A stretch of DNA of 64,000 nt, taken from the NCBI GenBank assembly GCA_947044405.1, contig CAMRHE010000063.1:4824501-4888500 (forward strand), given 5' to 3'. The notes under the pieces are model-generated. The model did no database searches, had not been told where the DNA came from, and was given only the letters and a program-made list of their open reading frames with translations. Below are positions 33,557-45,378 of this stretch, piece by piece (position 1 is the stretch's first letter; the number at the start of each line of letters is the position of its first letter). The position numbers and the translations under genes were made by a program. This DNA comes from Leptodactylus fallax (lineage: Eukaryota > Chordata > Amphibia > Anura > Leptodactylidae).

Positions 33557-34773
33557 CAATATCCAACTGGTGACTGGTGCTTGATAAAATTGTAAAGGGG
33601 GTGAGACCTGGTTCATTTAGGCTTTGTTCACTCTATCACCATGACTTATGTTCTTCATAGAGCTGTAACCAGTATTTGGGATCTTGACCGAAGACAACAG
33701 CAAATGGGATTATTGACAATGAAATGTTTTATCTGACTCCAGAAGTAGCCATGTACACAGTACGTATGGAGAAACACCATGGTCAAACTTACTATCTTTT
33801 TACGCCAGTTTCTGGCGCTTGACTTGTGAGACAAGAGATGCTTCACTCAAGGGCAAAAAAGTTTCTTGTTGTAATGACCTGAATACGGGTGAGGTGGACT
33901 GATCCACCTAGTTGGACCACAAAGTGTCTTGAGTTAGCTGTGCTACTCTTGACCTGAGAGCTCCATATGGCGGCAAAGAGAGTGCCTACTGTAGTATGAA
34001 GCCATTGGACCTCCATTCTGCCCCCCTTGCTCATAGCTCTTCTATTTGGCTTTTTTTTTTTTACTATCTGAAGGGGTCTCCTAATACAGTATACATGGGA
34101 TTACAAGAGGAGGAGTAATAAATTACATAAAAAGTAAATCATGTCAAATACGGATCTGCCTCAAGAGGGAACAAAAACATGGCAGATCGTCCTCACAGAT
34201 GTCTGCATTAATACAGTCCAGCTATCAATTTTCCGATTTCTCCAAGCAGTTGACACAAGATGTCACCTAGAAGTACACGGAAATTGTGAATTTGCTCAGT
34301 TGTGGTGTTTGGGTAGAATTATTTCGCTCTAATTGTTCTGACACTTGGTATTTCTGTTACTTCATGCCTGAGATGGTTCTGACAATAAATAAGTGAAATT
34401 ATTGAATAATTGACAATAACCTCCTGCTTGGGATTCCGCCTTATTAATATGCAAAAATTAACATGTCTCATTTGAATAATACTCTAATGTGCAATGCAAA
34501 TGTACCGTGTCGTAGATATGTTTTTTCTTTCCTATTTTAGCGATAAATTAAGGGTATGTATACTTACGCAAAAAAAAAAACAATTTTCATTTGTGTTTCC
34601 AAGGCATCTAAAATTAAAAATGATACAATTCTGCAAATAGTTTATTTTTATTAAAACTGTTCTACAGAACACAGCTTATAGGTAGACCTATGTGTTCCTA
34701 CGGTTACAGACTACAAACAGACTCTGTGTACTCTGATCCTGTAGTCATATTTCCCTCCATTTGTGATACATTC
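33557..34773. other. No gene recognised; candidate conserved element at 34330-34550
   Basis: Between 34330 and 34550 the sequence is AT-rich but motif-like: 'ttattaatatgcaaaaatta' (octamer-like ATGCAAA), 'ctctaattgttctgacac', repeated 'gacaataa' and 'gtgcaatgcaaatg'. It contains no repeat family I recognise. The remainder of the interval shows nothing. Confidence 0.33.
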
Positions 34774-35153
34774 GCAAATGGCCAGGGTTGGATACCCAGG
34801 GATTGGAAGGACAAGGCATGCACTTCAATAGGCAGGATAACACGGTCATGTGGAAATGGTTTATTTTTATTCGTTAAAAAGCACAATGCGTTCTGGGATG
34901 TATATCCCTTTATCAAGTGCATAAATTAACTGAGTTATGTCTAAATGTCTATACAGGATATATAGACAGACATTTAGTCTGAACGTTATCAACTCAGTTA
35001 ATTTATGCACTTGATAAAGGGATATACATCCTGAAACGCGTTGTGTTTTTTAACGAATAAAAAGAAACTATTTCCACACGACCGTGTTATCCTGCCTATT
35101 GAGGTGCGCACCTGTCCTTCCAATCCCTGGGTAACCAACCCTGGCCATTTGCA
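34774..35153. repeat. Near-perfect palindrome, ~164-bp arms
   Basis: The left arm (34774-34937) and the reverse complement of the right arm (34990-35153) agree at roughly nine bases in ten, from 'gcaaatggccagggttgg' at the outside to 'cataaattaactgagtt' at the inside. The ~52-bp loop is itself self-complementary. The arms contain 'gataaagggatatacatcc' followed by 'tgaaacgcgttgtg', the same type of motif as the loop of the palindrome at 20280. ORFs found in both arms are mirror artefacts. Confidence 0.92.
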
Positions 35154-35812
35154 ATTCTTTGACATCCTTTCTGCTGACGTAGGGCAAGTTCGCTGCCACC
35201 CAACATCGGGTCCCCTTAACATGCCATATCGGTTGTTGTGACCATATTCACAACAACACAAGGTGAAAGGCCCCCCAGGCCCTTTAAAAATATTCGTCTT
35301 TGGTGAGAATTTATGACATGATGTGCCGTTTGGCGTCTTCCCTTTTCTTTTTGTGAGCATCTTGATACATTTGGCAGGTTAGCATGAGGTATGGGATAGA
35401 TAAAATATTCTGCTTCAAGCTACACAGGGTATGGTTATAGTCTGTAACCATGGAGACTCATATGTCAACAAGTAGCTGTACAACATTGCAGATTCTTAAA
35501 GACCAGCATATTGCACACTGGTCTTTATGTCCCCTTCTGACCATTGAAGTCAATGTGGGAAAAAACAAAACATGTTTGATCCACCTGTATATGCTGCAGT
35601 AAAAAAATCAAAACTATATAGTGTAAACCCAGTGTAAGGCCTCATGCACACAACTCTCTGCATTATCAGTGTGTTAGCCATGTTTTTCACGGTTAGCAAA
35701 CTGACCCATTCAGTCATTCATTCATTCTTTGGCCCCATAAACCTGTCCATTTTGCGGCCTGTGTTCACTGACCTCAGTGAAAGGGGCTGTGGAGGCATGG
35801 GCAGCACACATA
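35154..35812. other. No gene recognised; interrupted dispersed repeat from ~35636
   Basis: 35636-35812 begins 'aggcctcatgcacacaact' and continues after the Tc1 insertion as 'gtcatggtcgtgtgcgtg' (37460 onward), so the Tc1 copy landed in an older repeat of the kind that starts 'aggcctcatgcacac'. A similar start is seen at 63512. Nothing recognised in 35154-35635. Confidence 0.4.
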
Positions 35813-37457
35813 CAGTCATATGAAAAAGTTTGGGCACCCCTATTAATCTTAATCATTTTTAGTTCTAAATATTTGGGTGTTTGCAACAGCCTTTTCAATT
35901 TGATATATCTAATAACTGATGGACACAGTAATATTTCAGGATTGAAATGAGGTTTATTGTACTAACAGAAAATGTGCAATATGCATTAAACCAAAATTTG
36001 ACCGGTGCAAAAATTTGGGTACCCTTATCATTTTATTGATTTGAATACTCCTAACTACTTTTTACTGACTTACTGAAGCACAAAATTGGTTTTGTAACCT
36101 CACTGAGCTTTGAACTTCATAGCCAGGTGTATCCAATCATGAGAAAAGGTATTTAAGGTGGCCAATTGCAAGTTGTTCTCCTATTTGAATCTCCTCTGAA
36201 GAGTGGCATCATGGGCTCCTCAAAACAACTCTCAAATGATCTGAAATCAAAGATTGTTCAACATAGTTGTTCAGGGGAAGGATACAAAAAGTTGTCTCAG
36301 AGATTTAACCTGTCAGTTTCCACTGTGAGGAACATAGTAAGGAAATGGAAGACCACAGGGACAGTTCTTGTTAAGCCCAGAAGTGGCAGGCCAAGAAAAA
36401 TATCAGAAAGGCAGAGAAGAAGAATGGTGAGAACAGTCAAGGACAATCCACAGACCACCTCCAAAGAGCTGCAGCATCATCTTGCTGCAGATGGTGTCAC
36501 TGTGCATCGGTCAACAATACAGCATACTTTGCACAAGGAGAAGCTGTATGGGAGAGTGATGCGAAAGAAGCCGTCTGAAAGCACGCCACAAACAGAGTCG
36601 CCTGAGGTATGCAAAAGCACATTTGGACAAGCCAGCTTCATTTTGGAAGAAGGTCCTGTGGACTGATGAAACAAAGATTGAGTTGTTTGGTCATACAAAA
36701 AGGCGTTATGCATGGTGTCAAAAAAACACAGCATTCCAAGAAAAACACTTGCTACCCACTGTAAAATTTGGTGGAGGTTCCATCATGCTTTGGGGCTGTG
36801 TGGCCAATGCCGCACCGGGAATCTTGTTAAAGTTGAGGGTCGCATGGATTCAACTCAGTATCAGCAGATTCTTGAGAATAATGTACAAGAATCAGTGACG
36901 AATTTGAAGTTACGCCGGGGATGGATATTTCAGCAAGACAATGATCCAAAACACAGCTCCAAATCTACTCAGGCATTCATGCAGAGGAACAATTACAATG
37001 TTCTGGAATGGCCATCCCAGTCCCCAGACCTGAATATCATTGAACCTCTGTGGGATAATTTGAAGCGGGCTGTCCATGCTCGCGACCATCAAACTTAACT
37101 GAACTGGAATTGTTTTGTAAAGAGGAATGGTCAAAAATACCTTCATCCAGGATCCAGGAACTGATTAAAAGCTACAGGAAGCGACTAGAGGCTGTTATTT
37201 TTGCAAAAGGAGGATCTACTAAATATTAATGTCACTTTTCTGTTGAGGTGCCCATACTTTTGCACCGGTCAAATTTTGGTTTAATGCATATTGCACATTT
37301 TCTGTTAGTACAATAAACCTCATTTCAATCCTGAAATATTACTGTGTCCATCAGTTATTAGATATATCAAATTGAAATGGCTGTTGCAAACACCCAAATA
37401 TTTAGAACTAAAAATGATTAAGATTAATAGGGATGCCCAAACTTTTTCATATGACTG
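35813..37457 (+). mobile_element. Tc1-like element, 1645 bp, long inverted repeats, inactive
   Basis: CAGTCATATGAAAAAGTTTG at 35813 mirrors the right end at 37457, with TA on both sides (35811-35812 and 37458-37459). The inverted repeats extend about 210 bp and contain two direct-repeat motifs each (outer 'agtttgggcacccctat', inner 'aatttgggtacccttat'). This is the IR/DR layout known from Sleeping Beauty-type elements. The transposase inside is broken by frameshifts. Confidence 0.96.
36211..37229 (+). pseudogene. Tc1-like transposase, frameshifted (DD34E)
   Basis: The ancestral protein begins at ATG 36211 (MGSSKQLSNDL) and ends at the stop at 37227-37229 (GGSTKY), about 340 residues, full length for the family. 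Three small indels break the frame: near 36575, near 36826 (one G lost) and near 37082 (one G lost). Recognisable parts in order are the paired-like DNA-binding domain with the GRPRK motif, WTDETKIELFG with the first catalytic D, QQDNDPKH with the second D, and SPDLNIIEPLW with the catalytic E. There are 34 residues between the second D and E, the standard Tc1 spacing. All catalytic residues survive, so inactivation is by frameshift only. It cannot make a functional enzyme as it stands. Confidence 0.95.
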
Positions 37458-37488
37458 TATGTCATGGTCGTGTGCGTGTTGCCTGAAG

Positions 37489-37744
37489 TTGAATTCAGTA
37501 TAATCCAAGCATAAAGTTGACTCCTTTGTAATCCCAGCATAATGTTGAGTCCAGCATGAGCCCAACATAAAATTGAGCCTAGTGTGAGCCCAGCATAAAG
37601 TTGAGTTCAGTGTGGTCCCAGCATAAGGTTGAGTTCAGTGTGGTCCCAGCATAAGGTTGAGTCCAGCGTGAGCCCAGCTTAAAGTTGAGTCCAGTGTGGA
37701 CCCTTTGTAAGGTAGAGTGCAGTGTGAGCCCAGCATAAAGTTAA
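37489..37744 (+). repeat. 28-bp minisatellite, ~9 units
   Basis: Units of 'gtgtgagcccagcataaag' plus 'ttgagtcca' repeat from 37489, with the purest stretch at 37580-37700. It starts just right of the Tc1 copy at 35813-37457. No coding significance. Confidence 0.9.
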
Positions 37745-38930
37745 AGGCTACATTCACATCTTTGTCGGGCAAAATTACAATGAAATAATGAATACCCAAG
37801 TGGTGCCAACAATGCTGGGCAGCTGTTTATCGCCCTCCTATTGATATCTATAGTTAGTTCACTGAAAACCAGGGACAAAGGATGTGTGCGCATAAGCTAG
37901 GTGCCTCGCAGATTTGCTGATAAATAATCCGAAAAAGTGGAGAGAGAATGGCATCAAAGAGATGCCACATGGGAGAGAAAGGGAGAGTAGAGGCTTTTAG
38001 CTTAAAAATCAAATGGACACTGCCCGACTTTGCCATCTTTTAACTAGACAGCGTTTAGTAGAAGAAGTAAAAGTGTGTTTGTCGGCGCTGTCCCAAAGCG
38101 TATAAAAGTGTTTTGGTGTTTTATCAAAGGATAATGAAATTTTAAGAATGTCTTTTAGTAAGATGAAAGCCTTTTATATTACAGGTCATTTGCTTATGTG
38201 GAGAAATAGCGAGCGCTTATGGTAAAAGTCATGAATGCCCGGTCTGGATACGAGCGCACATAACTCCTGGGTAGAAATTCCCTGTTTAGATAATGTTCAG
38301 AGGAAGTGACAAGTATATAACGAAATGTATTCATTTCTTCCAAGCCTCATCTGAAATTCTCCAAATCCCAGTTCGGTTCTGCCCCTCCTCGTATCTCAGA
38401 TCTTATCGCTCGGCAGTCCCCGCAAAGCTGTTAAACACTATCCTCAATCTGCCTACAGTGTTTGCAGCCGTACTTCCCACCACAGCCCACTGAGTATTCT
38501 AAATTCATCCTCGAGTGCAGCGTCAACTCTCAGACATCATTTCCATACACAGTTTAATTCTGATTAAACGCCGCGCTGGCTTGTCGACAGCAACACGCTG
38601 ACATATCTTTAAACAAATGTATAGCGCATGGTGAAAACGCAAGGTAATCGTATTCAAGTAACAGCTCGGGGCAATCCGATCCGTGATTGACTGGAATGTT
38701 AGACTCGGAGATCTCACGCCGATGGGGAAAATTGGAATTTTACACAAAATTATGCCATGACGTCTATAGAGTAAAGGGTCAAGATAAGATAATACAACGA
38801 ATATTGAGGAAAAGGATTACCCTAGTGCGTAAGGTTATTAAAAATCCTACTCAGATGTTTATTTGTAATATTATATATGTCTTTGGAAAAGTTAGGTGAC
38901 AACTAGAAATGGGAAAATGTAATGCGGCCC
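37745..38930. other. No gene recognised; candidate conserved element at 38040-38530
   Basis: 38040-38530 is repeat-free with retained CpGs and motif-like strings ('gtcggcgctgtcccaaagcg', 'tatcaaaggataatgaaat', 'gcgagcgcttatggtaaaag'). TATCAAAGG resembles a TCF/LEF site. No ORF of interest. Function is conjecture. Confidence 0.3.
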
Positions 38931-38985
38931 CATCTTAAAGGGGCCCCTACCGGCCGCCCCCCCCCCTCCGGGGGGGGGGGTATAC
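38931..38985. other. C-run/G-run hairpin
   Basis: 'ccggccgccccccccc' followed at once by 'ctccgggggggggg' forms a perfect GC hairpin of about 12 pairs at 38950-38981, preceded by 'ttaaaggggcccctaccgg'. It is probably a remnant of a TTAA-class element tip; its homopolymer lengths should be treated with caution. Confidence 0.6.
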
Positions 38986-39599
38986 CTCACAAGATATAGA
39001 TATTTCCTTTACCATGGGAGAATACTTATTTATTATGATTACTAGATATCTAATGTAAATTCAGATCAAATAATATGCACAGTAAATGTATATTACATTA
39101 CACAGGTTTGAAGAGAAAAAAAAACTTACATGAGAGAATGGATGTGCAGTAAACTCAATGTTATCTTTGTGTTTACATTGATTGTCCAGCAGAATATAAA
39201 CAGCGAGAGAGCTCAGCCCCCTCCCCTCCAGAGAGCAGTGAGTCATCCTCCGTCCTGTCTTATCAGATATAGGAGGGACACCAAGGAAACCATGTGTAAA
39301 CAATGGGAGGAATAATCTAACACAGCAGTGCTAAAGCAATGAATTTAGGAAAACTCTTGAATTTACATTTAGTATAGTAGTATAGATAGGATCCTTGAGA
39401 TGGCAATACCCATTTAAGTATTACTATGGAGTCCCATGGTTACATCTGCTGTGAGCATTATCGTTTTTGTGCTGCATTACTTTTTGCATTATACCTGTAC
39501 TGGGGCATCATAATACCCGAATGTGACATTCAATTTGTTTTCTGTGCTTTGATATCGGGGTGTATTTGGGGACTTTTTTGTGCTATGAGATTATTGTGT
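38986..39599. other. No gene recognised
   Basis: Unassigned sequence; no repeat or ORF worth recording before the minisatellite starts. Confidence 0.3.
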
Positions 39600-39905
39600 T
39601 TAGGATCCTTGTACTGTGACAATCCTTGCATGTTATCATTATCCCTGTACTGTGACATCACTGTGTACATTATCCCTGTACTGTGACATCACTGTGTCTA
39701 TTATCCCTGTACTGTGACATCACTGTGTGTATAATCCCTGTACTGTGACATCACTGTGTACATTATCCCTGTACTGTGACATCACTGTGTACATTATCCC
39801 CGTGCTGTGACATCACTGTGTACATTATCCCTGTACTGTAACATCACTGTGTACATTATTCCTGTACTGTAATATCACTGTGTACATTATAACTGTACCG
39901 TATTA
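39600..39905 (+). repeat. 31-bp minisatellite, array 3
   Basis: About nine units of the same 'ctgtactgtgacatcact' type as at 9419 and 11394, here mostly of the 'gtgtacattatccc' variant. It abuts directly on a family-B MITE. Confidence 0.92.
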
Positions 39906-40111
39906 TCCATTCAAATCTATAGAAGTGTACCATCAGGGGGACATTCCTCACCACCACCCATCGATGACGCTGAGCTGTGAGGCCAGCTCATCTGACAGTA
40001 CAGGGATATTGGTAGCTGAAACTAACGTAGATACCGGAACTCTATGGTGCTTTGCTATGGTATATCACACTCCGTACCTGAGAGGACATGAAAGTTCCTC
40101 TTTACGCTTTA
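39906..40111. mobile_element. Foldback MITE, family B, left-truncated
   Basis: 'tctatagaagtgtaccatca' at 39915, 'cgatgacgctgagctgtgag' at 39962 and 'gagaggacatgaaagttcct' ending in TTTAC near 40108 match the right two-thirds of 16623-17046. The left third is missing where the minisatellite ends. Confidence 0.75.
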
Positions 40112-43030
40112 AGTCCATCTCCCAAGTTAAGAGACCAGGCCACTTTTGGGTGTAGTTTTTGTAAGCCAAACCCCTTTCAGGCTGGGACATACCTGGATTT
40201 GCTAGCATGGTATCAGAACGTCAGCAAATTTGAGACAATTGGCCACATTGATGTCCATATACACCAACAGGGTTTTGTTAAGACAACCCCTGTAAAATAT
40301 GTGGCCTTTCTGATCCGAGAGGAAATAATAAAGATTATGTGGAGAGTTACCAAAAATGAAACCATTATGTGAATTTAATATAGTTATGGACTATGCGGTA
40401 TAAATCAGCTAGTAATTACGGTTTAGTGTGTCCTTAGTACTGAATAATTCTCATCTCAGGCCTCACGAAATGAGAGATGGAAGTCTCATCTGATCAATGG
40501 TCTTTAATTTGTCTAAGTGGAAGGGATTTGGTGTTAATAAAACAAGTGATATCTTCTTGTCTTCATCTCCATTTTATTTCTGCAAGTCCCATAGTTGTAC
40601 AGTGTGCAGCCTTTCTGCTATTTTTGAGCCAAAGCGTAAGAGGAGATGTGTCTGTTCCATGTCTTCCAACTTGTGTGAACCAGGCAGTGGTGGGGTCGAA
40701 GGGCAGTTTGTTCAGCATGGCTCTGAAAATTTTCCACCATTTTCCTCTGCACTGCAAAAGTAACAGCCCTCAAACCACTAAATTAACAGCCAGTCTAATA
40801 TTACCAAGTGTACCCATCCGCACCCATTTGTCACTACAGAGAGCAAGACTTTATGTTTCTTCTGCTGACTGGCCAAGACCAGGATTTTGCTCATTCTTGG
40901 CAATGGTTAAAAAAAGTCATAAACCTTTTGGAAATACTACAGAAATTTGGAAAAGCTTGTGCCCACATTTCTTGGCAACAGGGACAAAGCTATAAGGGAT
41001 GTAGAAAAGATACGGGCCTTGAGTGAGGCCCACAGGCTCTTCTGCCATATCAAAGACACCAGTATTATGGTAGCACATATTTGGTGAGGTGTCCTAGTGA
41101 TGGATTGTGCATTGTGGCCTAAGTGTTTCTCCAAGTATCTATGTATATTGAGACATCTTTCTTCCTCCCCATGAAAGTTTATGAGTTTATTTCGCAGTAT
41201 TAGATACCTGGTGATGTTTTTGTCCTTTTGGGCCACTGTCCTTGCAAAGCTACTGTCTCAATATAAAACCTATTTTTGTGCTGTAGATGATAAGCCTCAA
41301 AACTCATAATGCTGAAGATTTAGAGAAGTGAGGGATAGGTCTTTGGGGAATGATTGTCCCCTGGGCTAAGAAAATTTTAATAAGTGGTGCTATCTCAGGA
41401 GGCTTCATGTCCATCACAGAAGGCTGTACAGTAACCTCCTTGCTTTCTGTCATATCTCCTGGGAACAAGAGCTGACAATCAGTGTTGGACTGCCTTGGCG
41501 GGTCTTAAAATATTCAGAAGAGGCTGACAGCTTTATGGTACAAACTTTAGCATCTATTGATATGCCCTGCTTGAGACATCCCATATATTGGCAGCTTTGT
41601 TTGAGGATTGTCTATGTACCGTATAACTGTAAGTCTTGTTGGCAGGACAGAGCTTAACCTTTTCCTTGTATATACCTGTGTATGATTGACAAGGTCTGCA
41701 GAGTTCAGGAGAATCCTGAAGACGTCTCAAGGCCGTGCAGTGATTTTTTTTATGCAGTCAGTGACAGGAAAGGGTTTTGACGTCTGCAGGATAAGGAGAC
41801 AGGCTGCCTGATCTCATTTGTCTCCTACCCTAAGTACATTGTAGTCATACCTCCTAGCATTCCTAAGTAGGAACTTAACCCAGAGAACATTTGAAGATGC
41901 ATTGATCCAGCATTTATAAATACAACAATAAGGATAGTAAATTAAAATTGTAAAAATGTTTGCCCAAACTGTATGACATCAATTGGTTGAGTCAAACAGA
42001 CATCTCCGTAGCCTTGATGGCTCTTCTGTTCAAGTTAGGAATTTTTTTACCCTTTCTATTCCACTTGGAAGAAGGTCATTGTAACTTTGAGCTCCAAAAC
42101 ATTTTTGAATTTGACCTCTTCTCCAAGCCCCAATTTACAGAAAGTCAACATGGCTGTCATAAATCACGTGTGTTGCAATTTTTGAGCTACAGAGCTATCT
42201 AAACACAGTCTAGATGTTTTGAAGAATGTGGGTAATGTGGGAAGATGATACATCTGAAGGAACGACCTGACCATAGAGGTCAAAATCCATTCACCTAAAA
42301 CATTTGTGTTCATCTTAGTGAGGACATTAAATAAGTAACTTGTTGAATTTTGCTAAATTTTTAGTTGGTTGGTGATCTGGTTGTTCAGCTGTAGTTGATG
42401 TACACAGACCTACTGATTTTACTGTTGTGATTGTCCACCATTAAAATGTAATAGTCAAAGTTGACATACATTGACTATACACAAGGTGCCTAACCAAGCA
42501 TCTAATGTGAGATTTTTTTATTTCTTTAGTGAGAACGCAGATGCTGGCATTTCTTGGGAATTTCTTAATTTGTACACATATTTGTATTTCTTATATACTT
42601 CTCCCAATTCCAGTTATTCTGTGCTGCATGCGTTGCCACCACAACCAGCACACAGTGTGGATGCCACTGCCTGAGCATCTGGTTGCCATGTAAATGGACG
42701 TAAATCAATTTTGGTAGCCTATTTAAAGAAGGCTAGGGTCTTCTGACCCTTTCTCAGTATCAGTTTCTTGTTTCTGGACCCTTCTTCTAGCCTTCAGATC
42801 TTCTACAGACCACCTGTGTTTGATCTAGTTTAAGTGTTTGGGCTTCCTGTTTCATCTCTTGGATTTGTTGCATCATGGGTGTTACTTCGGTTTGACCTGT
42901 GGCTTGTCCTCCTGTTTTTGCTTCACCCTGTGGATTTGTTGTCTTTCCCTGACTGACCCATGGCTGTCACTTGACTGGTCTCTCTTGTCTACATCACTGC
43001 TGCAAGTTGGCAATTTAGGGATCTGACCCC
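40112..43030. other. 2.9 kb without recognisable gene or repeat
   Basis: An ORF of 172 codons at 40477-40995 is the longest here. Its translation matches no family I know, and minus-strand ORFs overlap it (40937-41236). No splice-flanked exon, SINE or MITE is evident. This is the longest featureless stretch in the window. Confidence 0.35.
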
Positions 43031-43402
43031 TTAAAGAGGACCTTCTACCACCTACACCATCTTCAGCTATCTGAATCCTTTTATAGTTCCCACTCTATTA
43101 ATTCCAGCTCAGTTGGAATTTTTTCTCTAGCCCCCACCGTTCCTGAGCAATCATTTCTGTTAGTTTCAGCACCCAGTATACTCATTTTATTCTCTACTAT
43201 CAAGAAGGTTGTCCTGAACTGGAGAAGGCAGACAGAGACCGCCCACCTGAGAATAGAGAGCATAATTAGCATATTGAGTGCTGAAACTAACAGCACCGAT
43301 TGCTACAGAAAAAGTTCCAGTTGTACCGAAATTAGTAGCGTGGAACATATTAAAGAATGAAAAGAGTTGGGGTCAATGGAGGTGGTAAAAGGTCCTCACT
43401 AA
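43031..43402. mobile_element. Foldback MITE, family A
   Basis: TTAAAGAGGACCTTCTACC at 43031 pairs with 'ggtggtaaaaggtcctcac' near 43382-43399 (right site decayed to CTAA). Inner pairs include 'ctagcccccaccgttcctga' and 'gttagtttcagcacccag' against 'gtgctgaaactaacagcacc'. It is the least disrupted full-length copy of family A here. Confidence 0.85.
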
Positions 43403-45378
43403 TGATATTTATCCCCTAAGTGGTACACTTGCTTAGCCACTGTTTCATTCCTTTCTATTGAACTGATGGAGAATGCTGTATCGAAATTTCCATATAAGTG
43501 AATAGAGCTCACCACTATTTATACACTTGGGGACTATTGTTCTCCTGATTGGTGGAAGTCCCAGTATATAGGACATGAGTGTCATTAGTGGGAAAACCAC
43601 TGTAGGTCCCCTTGCTGAGGACCCTGGTAAAGAACAGAAAGATTCCTTAGAATCCACAACTAATATCGGACTGAGGTTGCTTGGGCCCACCAGATAAAAT
43701 CATTCTGGAAGCCCACCCTCCAACAATGCCTAGGAAACAGACCATAGTACTCTTCAAATTTAAGTGTCTTATGTTCCACCATTATTGTGTTAAAGCCTGG
43801 GTCCATCGGAGGATACTCTGATGGATCAGTCCGACACTTGTCCACACCTCACTTTCAACAGCGCAGTATTGATTATTGTGTCTACTGCTGAAGAAACACA
43901 TACCATCCCTCTTCTCATTCACCTGAAAGAAAGGAGACAAACTGAATGACCACAGTTCACCTTTTTATACATATTGGCCAGCCTCATTGGAGCAAATTAG
44001 AGAGAGTTTTTTGTTTCCCTTTTTGCATCTACTACTATACTCTTCGAGGACATCTAGAAGTTCATAGACACCTGTCCTTGTGGCAAGTTCTCTCCAAAAC
44101 TACTTGATTAGAGTTGGCAATACACAGTAGAGCTGGATAGCCTAGGGGGCCTGCGTGATGGAGCTTGGCCATGAGCGTTGCCCTACTGTACTTGGTTTTG
44201 TTTCGCGTTTTAAAATAAATTACAAGGTTAATTGTGAACCATGGATGTAAAAAAAAAAAAAAACAGCAGCAAGAACAATTTGGACATGTTTCTCTCCGGA
44301 ACATCATTTCCAGTGTCCTCTAAGTGACATTGAATGAGATATAGCATACATTAATCTAAATGCCGAGACAAGGTGCCTTCTACTGGAATAAGGAACAGCA
44401 GTCAATGCTAAAAAGAACTTTATAATAGTATTGTTTCATTTTGTGCATCCATTACACATACATTCTGAGTTGTCATCCACTACTTGTTGAAGTGTATAAC
44501 TTGCTTTTTTAGATTGTTTTGTTCTTTTATTTTAGAATAACGTCTTTGGCTGTAAACAACTGCACATTTCATTTCAGGAACTTAAAGTTCTCTGGTCTAA
44601 AAACTTGATAAAGTTTTTATATATAAAATCTAATAAACCCAAAAAACAGTGTTTTGAGCCAGTGACCTTTTTAAGGCTTTGTTCACACTGCCAGTGGCCA
44701 TCCAGGAAGATATAAGATGTGTCTTGTATAAGCTTATTCCCCTCATCCTATTAAAAAGACACACAACTGAGGTGGTTGAAAGGGATAGCTTTCTGCCATG
44801 TATGACTCTGAGACACCAGAGGATTCCACCTTGCTGGTCTTCTGTAGATCTAGTTTTCACCACTTTTCCTTTTTGACTAATGACTTTGGTTGAGGCTTGG
44901 AAACCTTTAGTACTTTGGCAGTTCTTCTTTGATGGTCTGTGGCTTCTTAGAGGGGCTGCTGCTGTGCATTTTGGTAATTTTGGTTGGCTAGTCTTCACTG
45001 ATCCAAGTCTTCTCCCTTTTAACATACTGGCTTTGATAATGGTTTGATGGACTTCAAGAAACTTCAAATTCTACCTTTTTTAGACCTAGTTGTTGATTGT
45101 GAGGAATTTTTGCCAAGGTAGTTTATTTTTCAGTTTATTTTATTAAAGGGGTTTTCTCATCTCGAGAATTGATGTCAATGTACCTTTTTAGGGCTTATAA
45201 TGATAGGAATCGACTACTCTTTACCCTTCTATGAGCCGAAGGAGAAGGTCCTGAAGAACAGTTCAATTTGACGAACTCAGCCCAACGTGACCCACTGCAA
45301 TTTTAGTGTCCGACTGGGAACACTACAGAAGTACTAAGATGCATTTGCTAGTGGATCCAGCTTTGATACTACTTTGTA
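43403..45378. other. No gene recognised
   Basis: A minus-strand ORF of 145 codons at 44630-45067 is unrecognised and lacks supporting context. 'attaaaggggttttctcatc' at 45144 is a fragment of a TTAA-class MITE end, just left of the Tc1 insertion. An A-run lies at 44250-44264. Confidence 0.35.

Noticed and set aside
34690..35360. Paired ORFs with related sequence on both strands
   Set aside because: They are the two arms of a palindrome read on opposite strands.
40477..40995. 172-aa ORF as a host exon or gene
   Set aside because: No recognisable domain, overlapping ORFs on the other strand, no splice or promoter context; length is compatible with chance.
44630..45067. 145-aa minus-strand ORF
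   Set aside because: Basic, serine-rich translation without family resemblance or gene context.
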